A DNA stretch of 64,000 bases from assembly GCF_017873435.1 (NCBI RefSeq), contig NZ_JAGGKG010000009.1, positions 62,001 through 126,000 on the forward strand, given 5' to 3'. Position numbers and translations under genes: made by a program. How positions within the stretch are numbered: the stretch's first letter is position 1; the number at the start of each line of letters is the position of its first letter. The notes below the pieces were generated by a model that worked only from the letters and a program-made list of their open reading frames with translations, was not told the origin of the DNA and did no database searches. Source of the DNA: Paenibacillus turicensis. Its GTDB lineage: Bacteria > Bacillota > Bacilli > Paenibacillales > Paenibacillaceae. Below, piece by piece: positions 34,081 through 44,017 of the stretch.

Positions 34081-36132
34081 ATGAAAATCATGAAGCGTGC
34101 TTATTCTGAGGATCAACGCGAACAAGAAGATCAAATGCAACGTCATTTTAATATAAGACTTAACATTTTTTTCTTTAGTGCTTTTGCTATTTTTACCGTT
34201 ATTATTGTACGACTTGCTATTTTACAATTTGTAGAAGGGCCATCTTTATCGAAACAAGAAGCGAGTATGCGTGTGAAGGAAGTACCCTTATCTCCAATTC
34301 GTGGCTCCATTTTAGCGGATGATGGGGAGAAATTAGCATATTCTATTCCGGTTCAGTCACTTTATTTGACCTTACAAAAAAATTCATATAATCAGGCATC
34401 CGAAGCAGGTAAAAAAAATTATGAGGAAGCCGTTGCGTTAGCTAAAAAGCTAAAAGATGTTTTTGACAAATATGGTTCCAAACAAGAAAAACCACTTACA
34501 GAAGAAGAAATTATTAAAGCGATGGACTTGAACTACGCCATGAACGGTGGGTTTATCCCTCGTCGAATTAAAATGGATTTAAATTCTGAGGAGGTTGCTT
34601 ACTTTTTAGAGCGAAAAAATGAATTTCCTGGAATTGATATTGTGGAAGAAGGCATACGAAAATATGATCCAGATACCGTTGCGGTGCAAGCAGTGGGTTA
34701 TATAAGAAAATATGCTAACGCTTCAACAAATTTAAAATATTATAAAGATATTAAAGCAAGTAAAAATGATGATCCTGCAATGCAATATAAGGAAACTGAA
34801 GATGTTGGATATGATGGACTAGAGCTACAATATCAAGAGCAGCTTCGTGGGAAAAATGGTTACAAAAGTGTGCCCATCGATCCACGTAACATGGCTTTAG
34901 GGGTTGCAAATGTAACACCTCCTGAAAAAGGCTATGATGTGCATACAACGTTAAATAAAAAGGTACAAATGACTGCGGAGCAAGCGATTTTGGATCAAAT
35001 TAAGTGGGTGCGTACCCATGCTGTATCTGGATCAACTCAGCCTAATGCAAAAACAGGATATGCCGTTGCAATGGAAGTAGATACAGGTAACATCATCGCT
35101 ATGGCAAGTATGCCCGACTATGATACTAACGTATGGAGTAGTGGTAGTATTTCCTCAGAGAACTGGGTGGAAATTTCTGGAAATTATCAAAATGGAACAG
35201 TAACACCAATGAGTTCAGGAAAATCAGGGCATAATTTTGATTCTACAGTGTTGCTTGGTTCTACAATCAAACCGTTATCAGTCTTAATTGGCTTAAATGA
35301 AGGGTTTTATACACCAAATACGTATTACAATGATAGCGGTGTTGCTTATTTTGGTAAAAACAATTCTGCTAAGGTACGTAACTCTGGTTCCCATGCTTAT
35401 GGCTCATTACGCCCAGCTGATGCAATCCGTAAATCATCAAATACCTTTATGGTTAAAATGGTTGGGGAAAAGATGTATCAAAAGTATGGGGCTAAAGGGA
35501 TTAAACAATGGGATGATTACATGAAGGAATTTGGATTGGGTGTTTCAACTGGAATTGATCTTCCTCTTGAATATCATGGTAAGCTTGAATACACTAACGA
35601 AACTGAAACAGTGTTATCTCGATTGGTTTATGCATCCTTTGGACAGCAGGGAAAATACACAGCATTGCAATTAGCTCAATATACAGCAACGTTAGCTAAC
35701 CATGGTAAACGAATGCAACCCCATTTGATGAAGAAAATTACCGACTCAGAGGGAAATATAATTGAGGAATTTAAACCGAGGGTACTCAATGAAGTCAAAT
35801 TTAATGAGTCCTATTGGAAAACTGTTATTGGTGGGATGGAAACGAATGTAAATCAAGCATTTGCTGGTTTCCCTTACTCCTTCGCGAGAAAAACGGGTAC
35901 ATCTGAACAAAGGGCAAACGGAAAAATGCGTGATAATGGGGTGTTTATCGCCTTTGCTCCACGCGAAAATCCAAAACTGGCGGTAGCTGTAGTTATTCCT
36001 GAGGGTGGTTTTGGAGCCACTAGTGCTGCTCCTGTCGCTCGTAAAATTTTTGATGCGTATGATCAAGAATATGGGCTTGACGGTGTTCCTAAAAAGGGAT
36101 TGAAGCAAGAGAAGGAAAAGGTAAATAATTAA
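34081..36132 (+). CDS. Class B penicillin-binding protein (transpeptidase)
   Basis: A 683-residue bitopic protein for peptidoglycan cross-linking. One membrane anchor (about 25-47), a dimerisation/pedestal region beginning PIRGSILADDGEKLAYS, then the transpeptidase domain with all three motifs: STIK (S394-K397), SSN (S452-N454) and KTG (K604-G606). The order and length are those of the PBP2/PbpA-PbpH class in Bacilli, which act in cell elongation or in sporulation. AAGGTGG precedes the ATG closely; ATG 34090 is an alternative. Monocistronic with a strong terminator. Confidence 0.92.
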   Translation: MKIMKRAYSEDQREQEDQMQRHFNIRLNIFFFSAFAIFTVIIVRLAILQFVEGPSLSKQEASMRVKEVPLSPIRGSILADDGEKLAYSIPVQSLYLTLQKNSYNQASEAGKKNYEEAVALAKKLKDVFDKYGSKQEKPLTEEEIIKAMDLNYAMNGGFIPRRIKMDLNSEEVAYFLERKNEFPGIDIVEEGIRKYDPDTVAVQAVGYIRKYANASTNLKYYKDIKASKNDDPAMQYKETEDVGYDGLELQYQEQLRGKNGYKSVPIDPRNMALGVANVTPPEKGYDVHTTLNKKVQMTAEQAILDQIKWVRTHAVSGSTQPNAKTGYAVAMEVDTGNIIAMASMPDYDTNVWSSGSISSENWVEISGNYQNGTVTPMSSGKSGHNFDSTVLLGSTIKPLSVLIGLNEGFYTPNTYYNDSGVAYFGKNNSAKVRNSGSHAYGSLRPADAIRKSSNTFMVKMVGEKMYQKYGAKGIKQWDDYMKEFGLGVSTGIDLPLEYHGKLEYTNETETVLSRLVYASFGQQGKYTALQLAQYTATLANHGKRMQPHLMKKITDSEGNIIEEFKPRVLNEVKFNESYWKTVIGGMETNVNQAFAGFPYSFARKTGTSEQRANGKMRDNGVFIAFAPRENPKLAVAVVIPEGGFGATSAAPVARKIFDAYDQEYGLDGVPKKGLKQEKEKVNN

Positions 36133-36138
36133 TATAAT

Positions 36139-36194
36139 AAACCCGAGTTACTTTCTGAATTCTTAGAATTCTAGAGAGTAGTCGGGTTTTCTTT
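36139..36194 (+). terminator. Terminator after the PBP gene
   Basis: AACCCGAGTTACT...GAATTC pairs with GAATTC...AGTAGTCGGGTT, followed by TTTTCTTT. Confidence 0.85.
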
Positions 36195-36268
36195 ACGTCT
36201 ATAGGCTAATGTACATTTTTTAGATAATATAAAATTTCTCTTGCCTTTTGGTATGTCTATGCTTTAAA

Positions 36269-36286
36269 ATTTGCCTTAGGGAAACA
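36269..36286 (+). promoter_or_regulatory. MntR-like operator upstream of the manganese transporter operon
   Basis: ATTTGCCTTAGGGAAACAT is an imperfect dyad (TTTGCC TTA GGGAAA) very close to the B. subtilis MntR box (TTTGCCTTAAGGAAAC type). It lies 90 bases before the mntA-like start. Confidence 0.65.
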
Positions 36287-36374
36287 TTTTTACATTAGGA
36301 TAAAACTTAGTCTTATGAGAAAGAAAATTAGCTTGTACTAAAATATAAATCAACTTTTAAAAGGAGAGATTTAA

Positions 36375-37355
36375 ATGAATCAGGATCAACTTCCGGTTAA
36401 AAAGGGGCCATTTCAGCGTTTGAAGATGACGTTAGGCGTTGTGGCACTCATTATTATTGCGGCATGTAGTAAGGTGGATAGTTCAGGAAGTGAAGCAACG
36501 CGTGCCTCTGCTGACAACAAAATAAATGTTGTTACAACGATAGGGATGATTACGAATATTGTTGAGGTAGTAGGCGGGGATGAGGTAGAGGTCAAAGGAC
36601 TTATGGGGCCAGGCGTGGACCCCCATTTATACAAAGCTTCACATGGCGATATGGAGCGCCTAGATCAAGCGGATATTATTTTTTATGGTGGCTTACATTT
36701 GGAAGGGAAGCTCAACGATATTTTTAAAAAATTAGGAAATCAAAAGCCAGTTGCGGCTGTTTCGCAAAATATTGATAAAGCTGTGCTTCGCTCAGGTCAG
36801 GATACAGGTGGGACTGAATTTGACCCTCATATCTGGTTTAATGTAAAGCATTGGATTTCCGCTACAGAAACGGTGCGTGATGTGCTCATCAAATACGATC
36901 AAGCCAATGCAGAGTTATACCGTAACAATGCAGACGCCTACATTAAGGATTTAGAGAAGCTAGATACTGAGGTGAAAGAGAAAATAGCTCAAATTCCAGA
37001 ACAATCGAGAGTATTGGTTACGGCACATGATGCTTTTGGTTACTTTGGTGACGCTTATGGCATGAAGGTAATGGGGCTACAAGGGATAAGTACTGCCGCA
37101 GAATATGGCTCTAAGGATGTAAGTGAGCTTCGTGATTACTTAATCGAAAACAAAATTAAAGCGGTGTTTGTTGAATCTAGTATTCCTACAAAATCAATGG
37201 AGGCTGTCATTGCAGGCGCTAAGCAATTAGGACATGAAGTCACGATTGGCGGCGAGCTATACTCCGACTCTTTAGGAGAACCTGGCTCAGATGCAGATAC
37301 GTACATTAAAATGGTTCAACATAATGTAAACACCATTGTCGAAGCTTTGAAATAA
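36375..37355 (+). CDS. mntA: Metal ABC transporter substrate-binding lipoprotein (manganese type)
   Basis: A 326-residue cluster A-I binding protein. Lipobox IIAAC after a short signal; metal ligands are visible as H84 in DPHLYKASHGD, H152 in FDPHIWFN, a glutamate in the STAAEYGSKDV region and an aspartate in YSDSLGEPG, the His-His-Glu-Asp set of Mn(II)/Zn(II) binders such as PsaA and MntA. There is no histidine-rich loop typical of ZnuA, which favours manganese. It opens a four-gene operon with an ATPase and two permeases, as in TroABCD/MntABCD, behind an MntR-like operator. Confidence 0.88.
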   Translation: MNQDQLPVKKGPFQRLKMTLGVVALIIIAACSKVDSSGSEATRASADNKINVVTTIGMITNIVEVVGGDEVEVKGLMGPGVDPHLYKASHGDMERLDQADIIFYGGLHLEGKLNDIFKKLGNQKPVAAVSQNIDKAVLRSGQDTGGTEFDPHIWFNVKHWISATETVRDVLIKYDQANAELYRNNADAYIKDLEKLDTEVKEKIAQIPEQSRVLVTAHDAFGYFGDAYGMKVMGLQGISTAAEYGSKDVSELRDYLIENKIKAVFVESSIPTKSMEAVIAGAKQLGHEVTIGGELYSDSLGEPGSDADTYIKMVQHNVNTIVEALK

Positions 37356-37396
37356 GATATAAGACGGATAACTGGGGAAAAGGAGTTGAAACTAAT

Positions 37397-38203
37397 ATGG
37401 AAACATATCCAATAGAAGTGAAAAATTTAACTGTAGCTTATCAAAAGAAATCAGTGCTTCAATCTGTATCATTTAAGGTTCCGTCAGGCAAGCTGATTGG
37501 AATATTGGGTCCTAATGGGGCAGGTAAATCTACATTACTAAAGGCTACAATGGGACTTATCCCTGTCGTGGACGGGGAGGTTTCAATATTTGGGGGCACG
37601 TATCAGCAAAATCGCAAGCAGGTTGGTTATGTTCCGCAGAGAGAGTCTGTCGACTGGGATTTTCCAACAAACGCACTTGATGTTGTGATGATGGGAAGGT
37701 ACGGGCATTTGGGATGGTTTAAACGGCCTGGTGCACAAGAACGCAAAATAGCGATGGATTGCTTGGAAAAGGTAAGCATGGCTGAATTTGCAGGTAGACA
37801 AATTAGTCAGCTCTCAGGTGGGCAGCAGCAACGTGTGTTCCTTGCCCGGGCATTAGCTCAGGATGCTAGCTTGTACTTAATGGATGAGCCCTTTGCAGGT
37901 GTAGATGCAACAACCGAGAAGGCAATTATTCAGCTATTGCATGAGCTTAAAAATCAAGGGAAAACCGTCCTTGTCGTTCATCATGATTTATCTACGGTAC
38001 GTGAGTATTTTGACCACGTTATTTTAATCAATAAAACGATTGTAGCAGCGGGACCTACAGAAACGACCTTCACTAGTGATCATCTGCAACAAGCCTATGG
38101 TGGTAGATTAGCGATTCTCAGTGATGTCGTAAATCCATCTATAGAATCACCTAAAGTATCACCCACAGTATCATCTGTAGAAGCACCTGTAGAAGTGAGG
38201 TGA
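37397..38203 (+). CDS. mntB: Metal ABC transporter ATP-binding protein
   Basis: A 268-residue ABC ATPase: Walker A GPNGAGKST, Q-loop VGYVPQRESVDWDFP, signature LSGGQQQRVFLARAL, Walker B LYLMDEPF and switch histidine in VVHHDLSTV. The VDWDFP stretch is usual for the manganese/zinc family. It energises import with the two permeases that follow. The C terminus is a degenerate Ser/Pro/Val repeat. AAGGAG lies eleven bases before the ATG. Confidence 0.9.
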   Translation: METYPIEVKNLTVAYQKKSVLQSVSFKVPSGKLIGILGPNGAGKSTLLKATMGLIPVVDGEVSIFGGTYQQNRKQVGYVPQRESVDWDFPTNALDVVMMGRYGHLGWFKRPGAQERKIAMDCLEKVSMAEFAGRQISQLSGGQQQRVFLARALAQDASLYLMDEPFAGVDATTEKAIIQLLHELKNQGKTVLVVHHDLSTVREYFDHVILINKTIVAAGPTETTFTSDHLQQAYGGRLAILSDVVNPSIESPKVSPTVSSVEAPVEVR

Positions 38204-38207
38204 GAAT

Positions 38208-39161
38208 ATGTGGAATACGCTTTTGAATTTTATGTTAGACCCAAATATGTTATGGATTTTAATGGGCTCCTTGTTGTTAGGCTTAGGTAGTGGTGTGATT
38301 GGTGCATTTACTTTTTTACGTAAGCAAAGCTTGTTAGGCGACACCTTAGCCCATGCTGCTTTACCTGGAATTTGCATTGCATTTATGTTAACAGAAATAA
38401 AATCAATGGGGCTTTTTATGCTTGGAGCGATTGTTTCGGGCGTCATCGCAACGTTAGGTATTCATATTATTACGAAATTTTCTAGAATTAAGCAGGATGC
38501 AGCGTTAGGAATTGTTCTTACTGTTTTCTTTGGAATTGGCGTAGTGCTAATGACTAAAATTCAGCATAGCGGAAGTGGAAATCAAAGTGGACTAGATAAA
38601 TATATGTTTGGTCAAGCCGCATCCATGATGTTATCTGATGTATATTTAATGGCAGGCATTTCGCTTGTGTTAATCGTGGTTTGTACATTGTTATTTAAGG
38701 AATTTAAGCTGATTTGCTTTGATCCTGCATTTGCTAGGGGATTAGGCTTTAAAGTCGCATTGCTAGAGCAACTGTTATTGTTATTTACGGTGATTGCGGT
38801 TGTCATTGGCATTCAAGCTGTGGGTGTTGTGTTGGTTGCAGCATTACTTATTACCCCAGCAGTTGCAGCACGGTATTGGAGTGAGACGTTAGGTGTGATG
38901 GTTGTATTGGCAGGTCTATTTGGTGCTTTATCAGGTATGGTGGGGACGATGATTAGCTCTAGTGTCTCTAATTTACCTACAGGCCCAGTTACCGTATTGT
39001 CAGCAACAGCGTTATTCACTTTTTCTTTTCTATTTGCTCCAGCCAAAGGCTTGGTATTCAAGTGGATGAGGCAAGCGAGACATCGATATGATTTGAAGCG
39101 TCAATTGGATGTCGAACCGATCGTATCCACGAAATCAACCGTAGAAAGAGGGGAGCTATAA
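38208..39161 (+). CDS. mntC: Metal ABC transporter permease 1
   Basis: A 317-residue ABC-3 family permease with about eight hydrophobic segments: FLRKQSLLGDTLAHAALPGICIAF near the N terminus and GVVLVAALLITPAVAARYWSE are the family hallmarks, the latter including the coupling region. Starts after GAGGTGAG only four bases beyond mntB. Its stop overlaps the start of the second permease (TAATG). Two permease genes suggest a heterodimeric channel. Confidence 0.9.
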   Translation: MWNTLLNFMLDPNMLWILMGSLLLGLGSGVIGAFTFLRKQSLLGDTLAHAALPGICIAFMLTEIKSMGLFMLGAIVSGVIATLGIHIITKFSRIKQDAALGIVLTVFFGIGVVLMTKIQHSGSGNQSGLDKYMFGQAASMMLSDVYLMAGISLVLIVVCTLLFKEFKLICFDPAFARGLGFKVALLEQLLLLFTVIAVVIGIQAVGVVLVAALLITPAVAARYWSETLGVMVVLAGLFGALSGMVGTMISSSVSNLPTGPVTVLSATALFTFSFLFAPAKGLVFKWMRQARHRYDLKRQLDVEPIVSTKSTVERGEL

Positions 39162-40048
39162 TGAGTGATTTTTGGATTATTTTAACGGGCTCCCTCGTTG
39201 CGATTAGCTGTGGCATCTTAGGTTGTTTTCTCATTTTACGTAAAATGGCGTTAGTTGGGGATGCGATTAGCCATTCTGTATTGCCAGGTATAGCTATTGC
39301 CTTTTTAATTGGTGGTTCAAGAGACTCCATGCTGATGTTGCTTGGCGCGGCTATTTTAGGGCTAATTACGGTATTTCTCATTCAATTATTGCAAAATGGA
39401 GGCTTACAAAGTGATGCATCCATCGGGATCGTGTTTACGGCTTTATTTGCAATTGGCGTCATTATTATAAGCCGCAATGCATCACAAATTGATTTGGATC
39501 TAGATTGTGTATTGTTTGGAGAGATCGCATATGTTCAGTGGAACACGTTGATTATAAACGGTTATGATATGGGACCTGCCGCTGTGTGGATGTTAGGCAT
39601 AACACTCTTCATTATTTTAGTTGTCATTTCGTTGTTTTATAAGCAGTTTAAAATATGCGCGTTTGATCCTGCGCTAGCCGCAGCGCTTGGCATCCCTGTG
39701 ATGTTATTTCACTACCTACTGATGGGGTTAGTATCCTTGTCGACAGTAGCTTCATTCGAAAGTGTAGGAGCAATTCTAGTTGTTGGAATGTTGATTGTAC
39801 CTGCGGCGACAGCGTATTTATTAACAGATCGCTTAGGGATGATGATCGTATACAGCTCGCTGATTGGAATTTTAAGTGCTGTAGGTGGGTATTATAGTGC
39901 AAAATGGATAGATGCCTCCATTGCAGGTGCGATGATAAGTGTTGCGGGTATTATTTTTGCACTTGTGTTTATATTATCGCCACGACATGGTTTACTTGCA
40001 CGGTTTAGTAAACGACGTCGGTTAAAATCGGTAGCTGTAGATTCATAA
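39161..40048 (+). CDS. mntD: Metal ABC transporter permease 2
   Basis: A 295-residue ABC-3 permease, paralogous to the preceding one: FLILRKMALVGDAISHSVLPGIAIAF and ESVGAILVVGMLIVPAATAYLL. About eight membrane segments. Starts at the ATG that overlaps the stop of the first permease by one base, with AGAGGGGAGC upstream. Last gene of the operon, followed by a terminator. Confidence 0.9.
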   Translation: MSDFWIILTGSLVAISCGILGCFLILRKMALVGDAISHSVLPGIAIAFLIGGSRDSMLMLLGAAILGLITVFLIQLLQNGGLQSDASIGIVFTALFAIGVIIISRNASQIDLDLDCVLFGEIAYVQWNTLIINGYDMGPAAVWMLGITLFIILVVISLFYKQFKICAFDPALAAALGIPVMLFHYLLMGLVSLSTVASFESVGAILVVGMLIVPAATAYLLTDRLGMMIVYSSLIGILSAVGGYYSAKWIDASIAGAMISVAGIIFALVFILSPRHGLLARFSKRRRLKSVAVDS

Positions 40049-40064
40049 TAAATAGCTAATGTTG

Positions 40065-40113
40065 AAAATAGCCATTTTCCTTTACGAATAGGTGAAGGAG
40101 AGTGGCTATTTTG
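40065..40113 (+). terminator. Terminator of the mntABCD-like operon
   Basis: AAAATAGCCATTTTCCTT pairs with GAAGGAGAGTGGCTATTTT. Confidence 0.75.
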
Positions 40114-40246
40114 CTGATGGTACAGCTATTCTAAATGAATGTTAATGTAAGTAAAGCTTGGTGGCTTCCTTTGCTTCATGGTAGAATAAGCTTATGTGAT
40201 TTTTTTGACTAGGGTTTGCAGCATATGAACGGAGGATGACGACATC

Positions 40247-40990
40247 TTGAAATACAAATTGTTAGCATTAGATATGGATGGCACATTGTTAAATGACAAA
40301 CAGGAAGTAACACCTATGACCGCGGAGTGGATACGTAAAGCGATAGACGCGGGTGTTCATGTCTGTTTATCAACAGGAAGATCCTTCTATGAGGCCATAT
40401 CACATGGGGAACAATTAGGCTTAAGTACACCAATGATTACTGTAAACGGTAGTGAAGTATGGAAAAAACCATATGAGCTACACCATCGTGAAATGATGGA
40501 TAAAGAGCTAGTTCGGCTAATGGTCAAATTGGGAAAAGAGACAGGCACTTGGTTTTGGGCTTATTCTGTTGAGGGGAATTATAATCAACGTAACTGGGAT
40601 GATTCACTTATTGATACACAGCAATGGATGAAGTTTGGGTATAATACTGAGGATCAAGAGGTACGCCACCAGCTTATTACCACCCTGCAGGATACAAATG
40701 GATTAGAAATTACGAATTCATCACCTTGGAATTTGGAAATTAACCCGAAGGGGATTAATAAAGCGACGGGAATTGAACGTGTTTGTAAGGAATTACTTGG
40801 CATTGAAATGTCTGAAGTGATTGCGGTTGGAGACAGCTTAAATGACCTGGCAGCGATAAAAGCGGCAGGGCTAGGTGTTGCAATGGGCAATGCACAAGAA
40901 ACTGTGAAAAAAGAAGCGGATGTCGTTACTGCAAGCAACAATGAAGATGGAATTGCGTTAATTATTCGAGATTATATTTTTAAATCATAA
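40247..40990 (+). CDS. Cof-type HAD-superfamily phosphatase
   Basis: A 247-residue HAD phosphatase with a C2 cap. Motif I LALDMDGTLLND with the nucleophile Asp, motif II LSTGRSFYEA, motif III lysine in INPKGINKATGI and motif IV VGDSLNDLAAIKAAGLGVAMGNA. It hydrolyses small phosphates such as sugar phosphates or flavin-type substrates. It starts with TTG after GGAGGATG. No operon partner visible. Confidence 0.9.
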   Translation: MKYKLLALDMDGTLLNDKQEVTPMTAEWIRKAIDAGVHVCLSTGRSFYEAISHGEQLGLSTPMITVNGSEVWKKPYELHHREMMDKELVRLMVKLGKETGTWFWAYSVEGNYNQRNWDDSLIDTQQWMKFGYNTEDQEVRHQLITTLQDTNGLEITNSSPWNLEINPKGINKATGIERVCKELLGIEMSEVIAVGDSLNDLAAIKAAGLGVAMGNAQETVKKEADVVTASNNEDGIALIIRDYIFKS

Positions 40991-41075
40991 TATTGATAAC
41001 AATTATAAGATTTATTAGACAAAGTCCCCCTTAGCCAATGTGACTAGGTCGGCACTGTTGAAAGGAAGGATTACC

Positions 41076-42692
41076 TTGGCTAAAAAGGAGTCATTTGTAA
41101 AAGGGACGCTGATACTTGCTGGAGCAGCGTTATTAGTTCGGTTGCTTGGAATTGCGCAACGTGTACCGCTGGAGCACGCTTTTGGTGATTTAGGAAATGC
41201 TGCTTACGGGATTGCGAACAATGTATATTTAATGTTATTAACTGTTGCATCTGGCGGAATTCCAAGTACGTTAAGTAAAATGGTTTCGGAAAAATATGCA
41301 TTAAACAAACCTCATGAAGCGAAGCGTATTTACCATGCGGCTTTAATTTTTTCTGTTGTAATGGGGATCGTTGCTACGTTGGGTTTATATATTGCTGCGC
41401 CGTATTATGCTGCTTATTCTAAAGTGCCACAGGCATCTATAGCGATTCGTGCGATTGCACCAGCCTTGTTAATTTTCCCAACCATTGCGATGATGAGAGG
41501 TTATTTTCAAGGGCGCGGGAATATGACTGTATCCGGTGTATCTCAAATTGTTGAACAGATTTTGCGCGTCATTACTGCCATTGGTTTAGCCTTCTTTATG
41601 TTGCATTTAGGTTATTCAGATGAATGGCTGGCAGCAGGTGCTTCCTTTGGTAGTGTATTCGGAAGTGTTGGAGCTTTTGCTGTTATGTTATATTGTGCCA
41701 TGAAGTTGCGTAGTAAAGAAGCAGATATGCTTGATACGGTTTCACCGGGACCTAAAATGCCCCTAGGGCAAATTTATATGAGTATTTTTAAGTTATCGAT
41801 TCCGATAGTATTAACCTCACTCGCTGTAAGTGCGGTGAACTTTATTGATACAAGTATGGTAAAAGGTCTACTCTTAGGACAAATTGGGGAACTTGAAGCA
41901 GAAAAGGCACTTGCTTACCTTGCCTCACGTGCACAGATGGTGGCTGGGATTCCACCTATCTTGGCCATTGCATTAAGCACCTCGCTGATTCCTGTTATTT
42001 CAGCGGCATATGCAAGAAAAGATAACAAGCATTTAACCAATCAAGTAACTTTAGCGATGAGAATTTCGATTTTAACAGGATTACCAATGGTTATTATGTT
42101 AGGAATGGCTTCTTATTCTGTAAATGGATTGTTGTTCAAAACGTTAGATGGCAGTGAAATTATGGGCTTGCTAACCTTAATGACTATTTTCCAAATTACA
42201 ATGATGACTAGTAATTCAATCTTGCTAGGCATTGGCAAACCTAATTTATCGATGGTGCATGTAGGGATTGGCCTTATCGTTAAAATTATTGGAAACTATA
42301 CGTTATCTCCAGCTTTAGGTATATACGGTGTTATTATTGCAACAGGACTATGTTTCCTTGTGATCACCTGCTTAAATATTTATGCGATGAAGAAGTTTGT
42401 ACCATTTAAGCTAATGGGCGATCGTTGGGTTAGCCTAATCATCAGCGTAATTGTGCTTGCAGGTGTAACCTATGGTTTAAATCAGCTAGGGATTCAAATG
42501 GTGCACATCATGCATTTCCGTGTAGCCTTTTTCTTAACCTGTATGCTTGTGGGAATTGGTGTATTAATCGTTTATCCGATTCTACTTATCATGCTTAACG
42601 TCATTCGTAAGGATGAATTGGATAGCTATCCGAGACTGATCCGTAAGCTGGTAAGTCCAATTATGCGCGTCAAGTATAGAGCTAGAGGGTAA
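41076..42692 (+). CDS. MurJ/YtgP-type lipid flippase (MviN/SpoVB superfamily)
   Basis: A 538-residue protein with about fourteen membrane segments, close to B. subtilis YtgP (544). Family stretches are LGNAAYGIANNVYLMLLTVASGGIPSTLSKMVSE and MMRGYFQGRGNMTVSGVSQIVEQILRV. It should flip lipid-linked precursors such as lipid II; SpoVB is a close paralogue. The TTG at 41076 lies after AAGGAAGG; a longer frame from 41040 has no ribosome site. Monocistronic. Confidence 0.88.
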   Translation: MAKKESFVKGTLILAGAALLVRLLGIAQRVPLEHAFGDLGNAAYGIANNVYLMLLTVASGGIPSTLSKMVSEKYALNKPHEAKRIYHAALIFSVVMGIVATLGLYIAAPYYAAYSKVPQASIAIRAIAPALLIFPTIAMMRGYFQGRGNMTVSGVSQIVEQILRVITAIGLAFFMLHLGYSDEWLAAGASFGSVFGSVGAFAVMLYCAMKLRSKEADMLDTVSPGPKMPLGQIYMSIFKLSIPIVLTSLAVSAVNFIDTSMVKGLLLGQIGELEAEKALAYLASRAQMVAGIPPILAIALSTSLIPVISAAYARKDNKHLTNQVTLAMRISILTGLPMVIMLGMASYSVNGLLFKTLDGSEIMGLLTLMTIFQITMMTSNSILLGIGKPNLSMVHVGIGLIVKIIGNYTLSPALGIYGVIIATGLCFLVITCLNIYAMKKFVPFKLMGDRWVSLIISVIVLAGVTYGLNQLGIQMVHIMHFRVAFFLTCMLVGIGVLIVYPILLIMLNVIRKDELDSYPRLIRKLVSPIMRVKYRARG

Positions 42693-42723
42693 AGGTTGTA
42701 CAGGTTGAATGACTAAGCCTCAG

Positions 42724-43911
42724 CTATATCACAGAGTTTCCAAACGTAAGCTTTGTCATATTCGCATAATATTCCTTCGTTATATCGCATAACAAAGGGA
42801 GCTTTGGTTGACTAATGGTATGTAGCATCTTGTGATCGATAAACCAATCTTCCTTTGTAATTGGCTCATATGGAGTATCATGCCAAATATGTAACAGCTT
42901 TGGGCTGTAGAAGCGTTGTCCAGCGGGCAACGTTTCTTTTTTATCCCAAGTGAACAGTTCAGGTAAATAATCCGCTCTAGAACCGGTATGCGGAACCTGC
43001 TCCGCAAAATATAGGGCTTCGTAACGCACATCCTGAAGTCCCATTAAAATTGCATATAAATTTTTGCCAAGCTGAATTCGCTCCTGTAGGCTTGAAAATT
43101 CCGATACAGTGCGTCCAGCAAATCGATTGATCATAGCCGTAGAGGGATTCATCATCGGAAATAAAGTTTGATTAAATCCCCCCACACTAAATAAATGGAA
43201 TTTAGCTTGGTTGCTCACCTTTTTTTGATAATAGGAATTCTTAATGACGCGCTGTTCTATATAATTTTGCTCATTAATGATTAAAGCGACAGTAAGCAAG
43301 GCACTGTTACGATCAATCCAAAAGCGTTCCCAGAACGGCTTCATAAATCGTGACACATGAAAATAAGGGAGTAAATGGAAATGACTAATGCCACGCTCAC
43401 GGCTTTTCATATAGAGCAGAAGCTGGGGATAGGCATCTTGAAAAATAAGCGCATTACTTCGCTCTAGAAAACGATAGTATACAGGCTTATCTTCCTTCGT
43501 AATAAAATCTTGAATTAAAGTGCCATGTAAATCAGTCATATTCCAGCCTGCATTACGAGACACCATATGCGCTAAAAATGCCCAATGTAGCTCGGGATAT
43601 TGCTGAAAGCACTTAAGATAGCTAGCGGTACGGGTAATGTTGCTCATTCCCGCCTTCGCCGTTTCAGCGGCAATTTCCTCAGCCAAGCTTAAGTCAGCAT
43701 CACTCCATATGTGCTTTTCCACTCGTTCGAGGTGATCACGACTTAGGAGCTGCTCTAGCTCTGAAATTACGGTCCTTGCAGAGGCTTCATTCCATTGTAA
43801 GCTCAATGTTTGTTGTCTGAGCTTGGCGGAGTCAGACCATGACTCTCTTTTTATACGTAAAGTTTCACCGATAAGCAAAGGAAGCTGTAAAAATAGTTTA
43901 CTCCATTGCAT
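42724..43911 (-). CDS. DUF2515 family protein (YppC-like)
   Basis: A protein of about 395 residues of the DUF2515 family known from Bacilli (YppC). Conserved stretches include ASYLKCFQQYPELHWAFLAHMVSRNAGWNMTDL and ALLTVALIINEQNYIEQRVI. Mostly helical, no signal peptide, function unknown. The ATG at 43911 is chosen; a GTG at 43920 is also possible, both with only a weak site. Divergent from the thioredoxin operon. Confidence 0.78.
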   Translation of the reverse strand: MQWSKLFLQLPLLIGETLRIKRESWSDSAKLRQQTLSLQWNEASARTVISELEQLLSRDHLERVEKHIWSDADLSLAEEIAAETAKAGMSNITRTASYLKCFQQYPELHWAFLAHMVSRNAGWNMTDLHGTLIQDFITKEDKPVYYRFLERSNALIFQDAYPQLLLYMKSRERGISHFHLLPYFHVSRFMKPFWERFWIDRNSALLTVALIINEQNYIEQRVIKNSYYQKKVSNQAKFHLFSVGGFNQTLFPMMNPSTAMINRFAGRTVSEFSSLQERIQLGKNLYAILMGLQDVRYEALYFAEQVPHTGSRADYLPELFTWDKKETLPAGQRFYSPKLLHIWHDTPYEPITKEDWFIDHKMLHTISQPKLPLLCDITKEYYANMTKLTFGNSVI

Positions 43912-44017
43912 GATGACCACACTTTCTTTTTATGCTTAGTATGCCCAGTAGAGTTGACTTCCACTCCCAATTTTGATTGACTAGAAGAATAAAAGTGATA
44001 GAGAGGGATGAACAGAT

